NCBI RefSeq assembly: GCF_029227915.1
Contig: NC_079882.1
Coordinates: 6,946,001-7,006,000 of the forward strand
From: Hydractinia symbiolongicarpus
Lineage: Eukaryota > Cnidaria > Hydrozoa > Anthoathecata > Hydractiniidae
Length of the DNA: 60,000 bases
Direction of reading: 5' to 3'
Part shown: positions 38,501 through 49,437 of the stretch, piece after piece
How positions within the stretch are numbered: position 1 is the stretch's first letter
Layout: each line of letters begins with the position of its first letter
The notes under the pieces: generated by a model
The model's database searches: none
Told to the model about the DNA's origin: nothing
What the model saw: the letters and a program-made list of their open reading frames with translations, nothing else
Made by a program: the position numbers and the translations under genes

Positions 38501-41500
38501 ACTAACACGTTAATGATGTTATTTTTATTACAGTTTGAGCTTCAAACTAATAGAAATTAAATACTTTAGGCACGCCATGTTCGATTATACTATTCCTTAG
38601 ATAAAAATATGTACAGACACTAATAAAAATTCTTTATTGAAAAAAACTATTACTTCATTAATGGTAAGGGGATGCAAGATGTTGGTAAGGATACGTAAAA
38701 CCCAAAAGGGATATTTTTTAAAAATATTTTTAAATTTTTTTAACATTAAAAATGTAATCACTGATAGAATATTTTTTTAAAATGAAAATATTGTACTTTT
38801 AAGAGGTAATTCTTGCACCATTAGAGTTTGAGAGTCAAAGATTAACATTTCATTATTTTTAACATGTTCTCGAGCTTCTTGTGTATACATCTACTAAAGG
38901 TACAACAACACCACTAATCATCCGGAAATTAAGCTTTCACAACATATCCACTTCAATTTAGTTTAATTCTGTAGGCGAGAAGTTTATTCAACATACGTCC
39001 TTTTAAGAGTTTCTTCGAAGATTGTAAGAGCAATAAAAAAGCCCCATACAAAATAAGTTGTGCCCAGACAGATGAGGTTTAAACAAGGACCATACCAGTA
39101 ATCCAACGTCAATGGAACCGTTTCCAAACCACTGATTTGGCAGTAAGCTTCAAATGTCGATAGCTCATGAAATTGAATTTCCCTATCACTAAAACGTAGA
39201 ACAATGTTATGTCATTATGAAGAAGAACTATTCAAAATTTAGAGACTGACAAAATAAGAAAACTTCAGTTCCCCGAAAATAAACCTGTCTTAAAAGACAA
39301 CAGATAAAAATAAAACGTTGAACAACATTGTATACCCGGTAGCAATGATGAATTTATTATATTGTGGCATTGAAATAAAATCAGTAATCCACTTGCTCTT
39401 TTTACTTCCACTTTCCACCTGAAATGTAAAAAGTTGTTTATTTAGTTCTCAAAAAAAAAATTATTACCATCAATACAAACAGTTTAAATAAGCAAATTTT
39501 TACAGAAGGTAATATGAATAGACAGTAATCACCTTATGAACAAAAAGACAAAAAATAAAGATAAAAAAGCACTTTGATAAGGTGAAAAAATTTGCGCAAT
39601 TCCATACATTTGAAGGATATGGTCAGAGACATATACAGTAGGAATTCGATACCAGTAGACTAGCATGGGTGCCTAAACTCAGACGCCCAAAAAATGAATT
39701 TCACTTGAATTTTCAAAATGACAATTTTCTTAATAATGTTTACTGCTTCTGGTTTAAAACTATTGCAGTATTTTATAAGAAAATAGCATACCAGTCTTCA
39801 TTTTCTACTTAATGCCGTCCTTGAATCAAATTCAAAAAGCAGGAAAACAAACGATCAAATTCTTAGCAGTGTTGCCTCCATGTTTATTTCGTTAAATAAC
39901 ACTATTTTAGCTGTTTAAGGCACTGGAAATTGCTGAAATTAAGGAGCCTCCTTGGGCTTCGACTCCTATCCCCCACTAGGGCTTGCTGTAGAGAATTTAT
40001 TTTTCAAAAGAAAATCATTTAGTGACTTGGAGATAATTCAAATATAGTGAGTGTGTGTCAAAATGGCTGTTACCTTAAGTAACAGATTAAAATTCATTAT
40101 ATAAATTTGCAAGCAAATAGTATTTTTCTTTGCTTATATCTAATTTGTCTTTATGACCTGGAGCTGAATGTTTTTTTTGTAGTAAGTATTATAACTGCTG
40201 ATTTTTAAAATGCATCACGTAAAAATTAATGCAACAATTTCAATCATGAACATGACCTATAACAGTTAACTTTGTACCTGCTTCGTTCTTTTAAACACCA
40301 TATTTGGTGTCCAAAATGAAACAAAGCCATCCTAAAAGGAAATTAAAAAGCAAAATTATTATATGGCATGACAACAAAATCAGCCCAAAATATTCTGACG
40401 TACAGTTTTGAAATACTTACAATCCAATTGGCAAAATATAGAAGTAAGTAAAATAAATTACTTGTCCAATGGTTAAGAATGTGTTATCACTGGTATGAGT
40501 TACGCGCAATACTGTATCGCGATGTGGAGAGTTTTCAACAGTGGCAGGAAGATAAAATGCTGTCTAAAAGAAAATGGTATCAGTATACCTACAGTTCATT
40601 CTTGAAAAACTAGGTGAATCATGCTTAGGCAAAAAAAGTACAAACTTTTAAAAAGTGTAACCATAGTAAAGTAACAATTTTGTTTTATTGTTTAAAGGCA
40701 AATTTTAAAATGTCTCTGGTTTTACTTACTTCTTTAGCTCTGAAATAGGATTCCTCTTTCTCAGTGTATTCCAGCTGCATATACGTACAAAACTCATCCT
40801 ACACAAGTGAAAATTTTATGAACTGTTTCAGTAAATGACTTTTAATTTATATTAATAGTTTAAGATTTGATTTTAATGCTATTGCTTTTTTATGCAATCA
40901 AACCTTGATAAAAATATAGTACACAAGTTTTTTAGGTGACCATAAATAAAGTAGCCCAGAGACTGTTTACATCAGAAATAATAAATTTGATTGCATGTGA
41001 TGTGATTAACAAAAATTACATAATTCATTAACGCTGACCTGTAAAAACTTCCAACCAGTTGCACCTTAAATTGTCAGGGCAATAGTGTATGCACGTATCT
41101 ATTTCAAAACTCACAGGTCAAGACTTATGAAGCTTACCATAAAGAAAGTTATAAGCAGCATAAGACGATAGACACCTATTTTCAGTTTCCTTTTATTAAA
41201 GAGTAGCCATTTTTTTAAAAAGGTTTATTTACAGAAACAAAACTTCCTTTAATTCCCTGGAACAAATCTCTATCAATGATGCTTGCTAAAAGTATCATTT
41301 TTTTAAAAAAAAAAGTTGCAGAAGGAAGAGTATGAAGACATACACTCATTCACTAACAGGTACAATTTCTTTAACTTAACATATTGGATATACTTTTTTT
41401 ACAGGAAAAATGTCAATGAACAATTTCTCGCCAATATAATTTTCATTTTTGAGAATAACATAAAGGTTAGTTTTCCTTACAACACACTGTAACACAGGCT

Positions 41501-43219
41501 TTGCTTGTTACAGAGCTTAAGGAGATGTCAACAAATCAGAGTTATATAACACACTAAACATTTCAAAATCCCAAAATACAAAAACAATACCCAGTTTATT
41601 TCACCATCTGATGATGAATCTATTTTCATGAATAAAGCTTTCATTTGATGTTCATTCTAGGAGTAAAAAAATGACTATTTAGATGTTAGCATTGAAAATA
41701 AATTGAGTGGCCTATTTAACTAGGCAAAACATTTGTTGGGCATGTTATTGAGTGCTGAAATTTTGAGACTTTTCCTAACTTTTATTGGGACTAGTGGAGG
41801 TATTGTATTTGGAATGAAGGAAAATATTTGTTAATTTTTAAAAGTGCTAACATTAATATAAGAGTGTCATTTTAGTTCCACAACCCAATGTCTACCAATA
41901 ATCAATGTGGTAGTACAATGAGAAATTATTTTTTTAAAAAATAGGAAAAATGGCCTATTTGAGGTGTGTATGACATCATTTCTAATCCCAGTGACATCAT
42001 CAAATTAATTTTCTACCTGGAATGAGGTTGCATTAAAACATTCTACAACAATACTTAGTATATTGTTTCTAAGATTTACTTATGTCCCACTGGCACTTTA
42101 TGCCTGCTCCCAGGGTTAAATGGACCAAACAAGCCTAGGTATAATAAGGTTAAAGGAGAACATTGCATAAAATGAAAACTTTGTAAACAGGAGATTTATC
42201 CATGGATTAGAAATATTAATAAGATTATATTTATATTAATAATTAGATTATATACTATTACATTATAAGATGTGTCATTTTTTGTCCTGTTAATATCTCT
42301 CATTAACTCATAAATATAACAGCATAGTAAATTAAATTTTGAAAATGCAATGGAAGTGCAACAACTGTTTGTGATAATGATTAAATATGATTAAAAAAGT
42401 ACTTTCTTTCCCAGGTGTCAGCACTCAGTTTTTGTTAAAACTACTTTTTGTTACCATACAGTTCCTCAAAGAACATTGTCAAGTACATAAAATTCCATTA
42501 TCAAGTAAACCATTAAGCACTGGATCAAACTTGTTTACTTACAGCTCCTTTTAATCCAAGAAAATATTTGAAAACATTTTTGAATTCTTCTAAATCTAAC
42601 GTTCCACTTCCATCTTCATCTGCTTCCTATAATATGATTTTTATAATCACCTTTATAACGAATTAAAAAAAAACATAAAAAAACATAGAGTACACAAAAA
42701 GAATATATACTTCAAATGCTTTTTTCATTTTATTTAAATGTTCTAGTGTGATTCTTTCTTCAATCTATGAAAGAAATACAATTTATAGCAGTTAAAAGTC
42801 TCTTGTTAAAACTTTTAATTCATTCACTTTTTACATTATCACACATTTTCCTTTACCTTAATGGAATGCAAGTTATTTCGAACAGTTAATGGCCTCTTTG
42901 GTTGGTTATCCTCTGTAAGAAGGTCAAGGTTTTCAACAGCACCAAGAGTTGCTCTCCTCCCAATCTTGTCCTTAAAACTGTCCTCATCAATACCACCATG
43001 AACTTGCTTACCAGTATATGCACTGTTATATCCTAACCTATTACCAATTTGTTTGTTTGCAGTAATGTAGGTGGGTTCTAACCCTGTCACAACTTCTTTA
43101 GTTTTACCAATCACAGTGTTTGGACGCAGGTCGTCAAGTATATGTGGTATTGTAGAACTTTGAATGATGCCAGACGCTGTAGCTGGTCGTACTTTCTTTC
43201 TTGTGTAGGAAGATGACAT
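29590..43219 (-). CDS. EF-hand and WD-repeat protein, WDR49/WDR64 family (probably ciliary)
   Basis: Thirty-five minus-strand exons: 43219-42857, 42764-42711, 42626-42543, 41656-41591, 40798-40730, 40563-40462, 40331-40278, 39418-39336, 39188-39091, 38358-38321, 38099-38053, 37975-37922, 37785-37767, 37342-37273, 36904-36728, 36250-36208, 36123-36018, 35936-35861, 35776-35701, 35549-35343, 35032-34953, 34679-34625, 33976-33868, 33798-33718, 33638-33554, 33254-33162, 32980-32922, 31783-31711, 31311-31246, 31120-31081, 31007-30919, 30839-30685, 30539-30493, 30419-30351, 29725-29590. Together 3123 nt, 1040 residues; every phase closes. Residues 1-120 are a basic, disordered leader (RKKVRPATA). 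EF-hand loops follow at 142-153 (DEDGSGTLDLEE) and 180-191 (D180, S182, D184, E186, E191), both with calcium-binding residues. From about 212 to 950 come WD repeats (GMDRLIRLWNP, NDKTVKVWDI, ENSVIKVWDV, GRDGKIKIWNY, SYDGEVLIWNV, LDCTVRLWTL), then the family's GTFGQPxxWD block and a charged tail. Paired EF-hands plus two WD propellers match WDR49/WDR64, which are linked to cilia; that role here is inference. Confidence 0.88.
29834..30213. mobile_element. MITE-like element with 14-bp inverted repeats
   Basis: AAAATTTCGGACAA at 29834-29847 is exactly mirrored by TTGTCCGAAATTTT at 30200-30213, with a further TTCGGACAATT copy inside (from about 30165). The 380-bp segment lies in the last intron of the WD-repeat gene, has no coding capacity and is probably a non-autonomous DNA element. 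Confidence 0.5.
32375..32745. repeat. Cluster of TTCGCGAA / TTTGCGAA motifs
   Basis: An intron of the WD-repeat gene holds repeated TTCGCGAA palindromes and variants (at least six, including ATTTTCGCGAATTT, ATTCGCGAAAAT and AACTTCGCGAAA). This looks like a decayed inverted-repeat element. A similar motif set in TTTGCAAA form occurs at 43.7-43.9 kb. Confidence 0.5.
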
Positions 43220-43839
43220 TTTGATGTTATATATGTCCTTTGTTTATAAAAAAAAGCATTATAAGGTAACTTAAACAATATGCATTGTGAAGCAGCTTAG
43301 AGTTAGAAATGTAACAAGCTTTCTGAATGCCAATTTGACTATAGTCCCTTTACTTGAACACTTTATCTCAGTTTATAGCTTTAAATTTTACTTTTTACTG
43401 TGTGTTTTGTATTAACAACTTCTATTAATTCTATTAATTCTGTTAAACTTGTAAAAGAGATTAAAGTTGTGCGATCAAAGAATATTAGGAATTTGGAACT
43501 ATACAGTGATATCAAAATTACTTTATTTTAACTGCTTAATGGCTGTGCATTTACATTTCGCAAAATCTTTGTTTACATATTGAACCCCTTTTGTATATAT
43601 ACTCAAATCAACAATCCCCTGGCCCAAGAGATAACAATATTACATCAGTGGCTTCATTAATGATTGAAAAATTTTGGCTGGATTTATTTTTATATACAGG
43701 ATTTTTTTTTTTGCAAATAGATGCCCAAAAATATATTTGCAGAATTTACTTTTAAGAATGTGGTATATACGAAACAAATATTTTGCGATGAATGTTTTAA
43801 AACAGAAAGAATAAAAAAATTAAATTTTTTTCTATGCAA

Positions 43840-43929
43840 GGGACTTATTTTTGCAAATTGAGTCCCCAAAAAACTTTGCGAGGTTTATTTTTGCAAAAAA
43901 TATTGGCTAAATTTGCAAAAATAAGTCCC
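43840..43929. mobile_element. Short inverted-repeat element, 19-bp perfect arms
   Basis: GGGACTTATTTTTGCAAAT at 43840-43858 is exactly mirrored at 43911-43929. The flank (43.68-43.84 kb) holds more TTTGCAAA / TTTGCAGAA motifs, so the complete element may start near 43.68 kb. It is upstream of the WD-repeat gene and could overlap its promoter region. Confidence 0.55.
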
Positions 43930-45388
43930 ATATATAAAAATTAAAGATTAAAAAAGTCTTAAAAGGTTTTTAATTATTTTTGTATGTGTTTGTTTTAAAA
44001 AAAGAAAAGATACTAGCTTTATATGATTGCATTTTGATGACTTTAGAAGAAAATACAGAGTTGTTTAAGCTTCACACAATCACGTTTTGACTATTTTACA
44101 ACAAAAAAGGCACTGTTTAAACTTAATATGTTCTGTTGACAATATAATATTTTTTACTTACCAAAAAGTTTCATATTTTATTTGTAAATTTTAGATGTTT
44201 TTATTTTTTAATAAAATTATACAATCTTGTTTTGATGATTTTAGAATAAAATACATTGTTTAAATTTATATTAGATTGTGTTTTAAGTTGCTGATAAAAA
44301 GAAAGAAGAGCCATACAACAAGTGACAACATGTGACAATGAAAACAACGAGTGTCAACAAGCCATATAATGAATGAGGAGTGACAACAAGTGATACCAAG
44401 TGACACCAACTGACAATATGGTAAGATCAATAAGGTTATTTAAGATTTAAAAAAAAGCTTTTCGCCAGTAAAAAAATATCTTAAGTAAACATCAAATAAA
44501 TAAACTTACAGTGCAGTTTAAATATAACCTTTCACGTATGTGCTATACAAACCTTTTGCTGCAAGTTGGAAGACCTTTAATCTTTCGTTTATTGTAATTA
44601 CTTTAATGATCTTTGCGAGAGCTGTATTGCGAGTGATTTAACAAAAGATTCGTGATAAAACAATACTGTAATTATTTTCTCATAACTGCAATTTTTATTG
44701 TTAAAACTTATTGAAAATAAAATCCCCTTAGGTATTAGCGCAAGTAATGAATTTTTAATGATTTGTTAACTACGTGAAAGTTTAAAATAAATTGGGCAAA
44801 ATTGTTTTTAAAAATGTTTTTTTCGCATCATTTCTTTTATATCTTTCAAACTTGGTCCATATAAAAAATATATTTCTTAACATTTTATTCTACACATTTT
44901 TTTTCAGCAAACATTACGCAAAGGAAATCACGCACCAAACTATTGTCGTTGAAAAAGTTTCATGCGCTTGTTTTTTGTTTAAAAGACTTTTTAAAAAATA
45001 TTATGCTTTTGAACATTTTATTGTGATCTTTTTTTCTTAGCAAAACTTTAGAAATAACTTTATCAGCATAACTTTAAAATACTGGCATGAAATTAATTTT
45101 CCATTTACTCCAATGCTCTTTCACCTTGTTCTACCACAACTTAGTCAATGAAGAGGCTAGGCAAGCATCACTTTGCATGTCCAAAAGTGTTTTTATGTTG
45201 TCAAGGCATGCGATTCTCAATTTTCGATAATTGTCTCTACAAAGGAGGAGGGTGTTACAACAACCATATTTTCTGTGTATTTTCACATCAAACACAGAAA
45301 ATTAATAATTTTTTTTTTGTTGCGAAAAAAATTTATTAATGCGCCTTCCTTAAAAAAAATGAATAAATTTGTTCTCTTGTTTAGCAAA

Positions 45389-45545
45389 ATATAGTTATAC
45401 AGCAAGAAGTTTTTTTGCGCTGTTTTGAAAATTATGCGGCAAGAATTATTCTTTGCTATTTTAAGAATTATACAGAATATAGTGTTGTTTTGAAAGTTAT
45501 ACAGCAGGTTAAGATTGTTTTGTTTGGATACTTATACAGCAAGTT
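45389..45545. repeat. Degenerate minisatellite around TTATACAGCAAG
   Basis: About four imperfect copies of a unit containing TTTTGAAA-TTATACAGCAAG, spaced roughly 35-50 bases apart, for example AGTTATACAGCAAGAAG, AATTATGCGGCAAGAAT, AGTTATACAGCAGG and CTTATACAGCAAG. Confidence 0.5.
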
Positions 45546-46789
45546 ATTCTCCTTTCACTTATAAAAAAACTGAAAAATTATTTTAATAAAAAATGTTAGT
45601 GTTGTTTTAATGTTTTTCGTGCAGTCTTATAATAAGTCTATGTCCCAAACGTACAAATACATCTACGTAGATACCATTATGTGTCCCATTTATTTAACGG
45701 AACCGGAACATGGAAAAAAATTTTTTTAGAAAAAAAAAGAAACAAAAAAGAAACTTCAAACCAACTTAACAGAAAGTAAAATTGTTAATTAAAAGTCTTA
45801 AAAAATAACAACACTGTTTTTTGTGAGAAAAAAATATGTCTTCGAAGTGAAATCCTTTGAGGCACATAATTTCCAGGTAAGGCTATTTTAGCCCATCTAG
45901 AGACCCTCTCAAAAAATTATTTCCTCTGATCGATGCCCAAAATAAATATCTGGATCAACTCCTGTCTATAGACTTTGCGCCAAAGTATTCTCACCATCCT
46001 CACACACAGGTTATTGTTATTTATACAATAGGTTTCCCTGATCTTCCCTGATTTTCTCGCAGTGTAATTATTTTTTCTAAAAGACAATAGTCCATTATGA
46101 AAGTAATTATTTATGCTAGCTGCACGTATGCGGAAGGTTACATTCGGACTGTACTGTAAGTGTTTACATTAAATAACAAACTACCAAAGTAAAGGCATAT
46201 AAGAAACAAAACTAGATTTATATAAAATTTACCAGAAAGAAACAAGCTATACATATTTAAAAACGCGCATAATTTGTATGTCTGAATAAAAAGCAAGTCA
46301 CCACAACCTTTACAGTTTTGAAATCAACTTAAAAACATAACAAGTCCCCTACTGTTCCCATAAAATCTTTTCTCTTCCCAAACATTACTTGCCAATTTAA
46401 TACTAATCTCCCCTTTTCAGTTTAGTTACTTTCAACCTTTCATTCCTCTTCACACTTATACACACTCTTTAGTTCCGTTACAAAATTCTTTTTATAAAAG
46501 TACAATCAACATTCTATTCTTCAAAGATTAATTTTGAACTAGTAAGAAAAATTCATACCTATTTTGAGCTTGGTTTACACGAGGTTGTTAAGGACATAGA
46601 AAACAACAATATACTTTATTATTATCACTCTTTGCCACTCATTGTATGGCTTGTTGTCACTCATTGTATGGCTTATCTATATTTTTTATCAATGATCCAT
46701 GTTTTAATATGTTAGCAAAAACACTTGTATGACAATTTGTCTGTATAAATGATGTTTCTTTGAAAGCTTATAAAATTGATTTACGCTAT

Positions 46790-47042
46790 ATATACCGTAA
46801 ATCCTCCATTAAGCACCACAGGACTTAATCAAAAGTCCACTTGTTTGGTGCAGCGCTTAATTGAGGGCAGCGCTTATTCAAAAACTAAAAATTTGGGGTT
46901 TACAAAAAATTTGATAAACCAGACGCAAAACCAAAACTTGTTGGACATATGTTCATCCTTATTGGACTATTTTCTAAAAGCAAATAGTTCAAACAAAATG
47001 ACTGTAACTGTTGAAGGAAAAAGAAAGTACAATATTGGGTTG

Positions 47043-47045
<3 letters not shown>
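46790..47045. mobile_element. MITE-like repeat, part left of the LINE
   Basis: Contains AAGCACCACAGGACTTAATC and GGGCAGCGCTTATTCAAAAA. The segment right of the LINE (about 50330-50480) holds the same kind of motifs (GGGGCAGCACTTAATTGAG, GCTTATTCAAAAAG). Repeats built on GCGCTTATT/AATAAGCGC blocks are common in cnidarian genomes. The simplest reading is one element split by LINE insertion. Confidence 0.5.

Positions 47046-47081
<36 letters not shown>
47046..47081. repeat. (CAT)12 microsatellite, 3' tail of the LINE
   Basis: Twelve uninterrupted CAT units, read as (ATG)n just after the stop codon of the minus-strand LINE frame. Simple-repeat tails are normal at the 3' ends of LINEs that do not use poly(A). 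Confidence 0.8.
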
Positions 47082-47088
47082 TCTCGGC

Positions 47089-49437
47089 TTAACGTCTGTT
47101 TTCCATGCTAGCATGGGTTGGACGGGGTATATTAATGACCCTCTTCCAATCTGATCTAGACTGTGTTAGATCTAAACTCAACTTCCTCTCTATCAAGTCT
47201 GTCCTTATAACCTCCTGCCAAGTCTTTCTCGGTCTGCCTCTGGGCTTTGCCCCAGGAACTATCAAGTCTCTACACTTTCTTACCCAATTATTCTCCTCCA
47301 TTCTTTCCAAGTGCCCCAGCCAATTCAACCTTCTTATCTGGATAACATCTTTAATTCTACAGAGACTTAGCCTGCTTCTTAGCTCATCTGAACTCTTTCT
47401 GTCTCTCAGACTGGCATTACACATCCACCTAACCATTCTCATATCATTCCTTTCTAAACGGTCAAGATCTTCCTGCTTCACTGCCCATGTCTCACTACCG
47501 TACAACATAACACTTCTTACACAGGCCTCATACAACCTACCTTTTACCTCAATTGACAGGACTCTGCTAGTCAATAAAGGAAGTAACTCTCTAAACTTTT
47601 TCCAAGCAGAACCTATCCTGCAAGTAACACTTCTTCCAACACCCCCTTCACTGCCCAACATATCACCTAAGTAACAGAAGTTCTTAACTATCTCTAACGA
47701 GCCACTGTTGTACATCATTAAAGCTGGAAATACTTCATTCTCTATAATCTCACCTTTGCAACGCTTGCATACAAACTGTATGCCAGCTCTTAACCTTCCA
47801 CTAATACTACTGCACTTCTTATGTACCCAATGCTTGCAAGTCTGACAAAAAATTGAGTTACTACCAACCCCTTTCCTGCAAACTCCACAAGGCCACTTTC
47901 CAACTACAAGGTCACACTTGGCTGCAATGCTACTTATCATGACTTTAGACTTTGCTGTGTTTACCTTCAGCCCTTTCTCTTCTAGTCCTTTCTTCCACTT
48001 CTCAAACTTTTCAACTAATTCTTCCATCGACTCTGCTATGAGAACCAAATCATCTGCATACAATAACTCCCATGGGCAACCTGTTCTGAACTCCATCGAC
48101 AGCGCTTCTAAGACTAGAATAAACAACAAAGGACTAAGTACAGAACCCTGATGTACACCAACATTTACACTAAATTCATCACTAAGTGAATCGTTAATCC
48201 TGACACGACTTCTAGCATTGCTGTACATAGACTGAACCATCGTAACTAGCCACTCATCCACACCTAATTTTCTCATAGCCCACCAAATAACTTTACGTGG
48301 CACTCTATCAAAAGCTTTCTCTAAATCTACAAAGGCAAAATAGAGATTCTTTCTCTTTCCTAAATACTTTTCCTGAAGCTGTCTGAGTAAAAATATTGCA
48401 TCTGTAGTGCCACGCCCTGGAACAAAACCAAATTGCATCTTATCTATATCAATTCTTTCTCTAAGTAACTTATCAATCACTCTTTCAATAACTTTCATTA
48501 CTTGATCAACCAACTTCAAACCTCTATAGTTACCCCTTTCTAATGCATCACCCTTGCCCTTGAAACAATTCACTATTACACTCGACTGCCACTCACTCGG
48601 AATAGCACCATCCTTTATAATCTGGTTAGCAAGACTTGTAATAAGCTCAACTCCAATATATCCAGATGCTTTTACCATCTCTGCAACAATACCTGATACT
48701 CCTGCAGCCTTGCCAATCTTCATTTTCCTAATAGCCTCCACTACCCATTCTGTCTTGATCTGCATGGCTGGCCCATCTACGACATCATCATCTGACAAAT
48801 TATCCTCGTCACAATCAAACTCAGTGTTAAGCAACCTCTGATAATGATTCTTCCAAGCTACCCTTTTCTCCTCCTCTGTGCTAGCCAAAACACCTTCATC
48901 ATTACGTATACACTTCTCACCTACAATATCTTGATTAGTCTTCTTCATTTGCTTTGCTATCTTGAATACCTCATTGCGCTGGTCTTCCCTTCTTAACACA
49001 TCTGCAAATCTGTTTCTCTCTGCTTCTGATTTTGCCTTATACACTGCTGTACGAGCCCGACGCTTAGCTTCTAAGTAAATATTTTTACTACCACCTGACT
49101 TCCACTCTTTCCAAAGTTTCCTCTTTTCCTTTATACACTGGTCAACCTCATTATTCCACCACCAGGTCTGTCTATGTCTAGCTGGTCCTTTCGTCCACCC
49201 ACAGGTATCATCAGAAGCTTCTAGAAGACAATTCTTCAAAGTAGTCCAAGTACTTTCAACATTGTCACTATCACATTGACTATTGTAGGCTAACTGCTGA
49301 ACTTTTGCACTAAATTGTCTTCCTACAATCTCTTCCTTCAGCTTCCAGACTTTTCGACGGGGCCTGTACTTTCTCTTGGCTTCTCTGACACTCTTCAAGA
49401 TAATATCACAAACCAGCAACCTATGCTGGGAAACACA
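47089..49437 (-). CDS. LINE reverse transcriptase with internal PHD-like zinc finger (3' part of the ORF)
   Basis: Open frame continuing from the endonuclease after the frameshift, with no true start codon of its own. RT motifs in order: FKGKGDALERGNYRGLKL, MQFGFVPGRGTTDAIF, AFVDLEKAFDRVP, VGVHQGSVLSPLLF and LLYADDLVLIAES (YADD catalytic box). A cysteine cluster CGVCRKGVGSN...FCQTC...WVHKKC follows, resembling a PHD/RING-like zinc-binding fold, then the C-terminal DUF-type region with CYLGD, LYGSETWAV and RLNWLGHLERM. Apart from the frameshift it is open to its stop at 47089, so the copy decayed little. Clade assignment is uncertain; the endonuclease relatives suggest an RTE-like line. Confidence 0.85.
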   Translation of the reverse strand, partial: CVSQHRLLVCDIILKSVREAKRKYRPRRKVWKLKEEIVGRQFSAKVQQLAYNSQCDSDNVESTWTTLKNCLLEASDDTCGWTKGPARHRQTWWWNNEVDQCIKEKRKLWKEWKSGGSKNIYLEAKRRARTAVYKAKSEAERNRFADVLRREDQRNEVFKIAKQMKKTNQDIVGEKCIRNDEGVLASTEEEKRVAWKNHYQRLLNTEFDCDEDNLSDDDVVDGPAMQIKTEWVVEAIRKMKIGKAAGVSGIVAEMVKASGYIGVELITSLANQIIKDGAIPSEWQSSVIVNCFKGKGDALERGNYRGLKLVDQVMKVIERVIDKLLRERIDIDKMQFGFVPGRGTTDAIFLLRQLQEKYLGKRKNLYFAFVDLEKAFDRVPRKVIWWAMRKLGVDEWLVTMVQSMYSNARSRVRINDSLSDEFSVNVGVHQGSVLSPLLFILVLEALSMEFRTGCPWELLYADDLVLIAESMEELVEKFEKWKKGLEEKGLKVNTAKSKVMISSIAAKCDLVVGKWPCGVCRKGVGSNSIFCQTCKHWVHKKCSSISGRLRAGIQFVCKRCKGEIIENEVFPALMMYNSGSLEIVKNFCYLGDMLGSEGGVGRSVTCRIGSAWKKFRELLPLLTSRVLSIEVKGRLYEACVRSVMLYGSETWAVKQEDLDRLERNDMRMVRWMCNASLRDRKSSDELRSRLSLCRIKDVIQIRRLNWLGHLERMEENNWVRKCRDLIVPGAKPRGRPRKTWQEVIRTDLIERKLSLDLTQSRSDWKRVINIPRPTHASMENRR

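Larger units (their letters stand above)
43220..46775. other. Upstream region of the WD-repeat gene, repeat-rich, no genes
   Basis: No exon recognised. It contains the 43840-43929 inverted repeat, GTGACAAC-type repeats at 44308-44420 with an inverted relative at 46625-46676, and a degenerate minisatellite at 45389-45545. The rest is AT-rich unique-looking sequence. Confidence 0.5.

Noticed and set aside
46776-47111. Open frame with a run of 12 histidines
   Set aside because: The His run is just the (CAT)n tail of the LINE read in one frame; the rest is MITE sequence.
47105-47674. 189-codon plus-strand open frame
   Set aside because: It lies antisense to the RT frame of the LINE and has no family resemblance.
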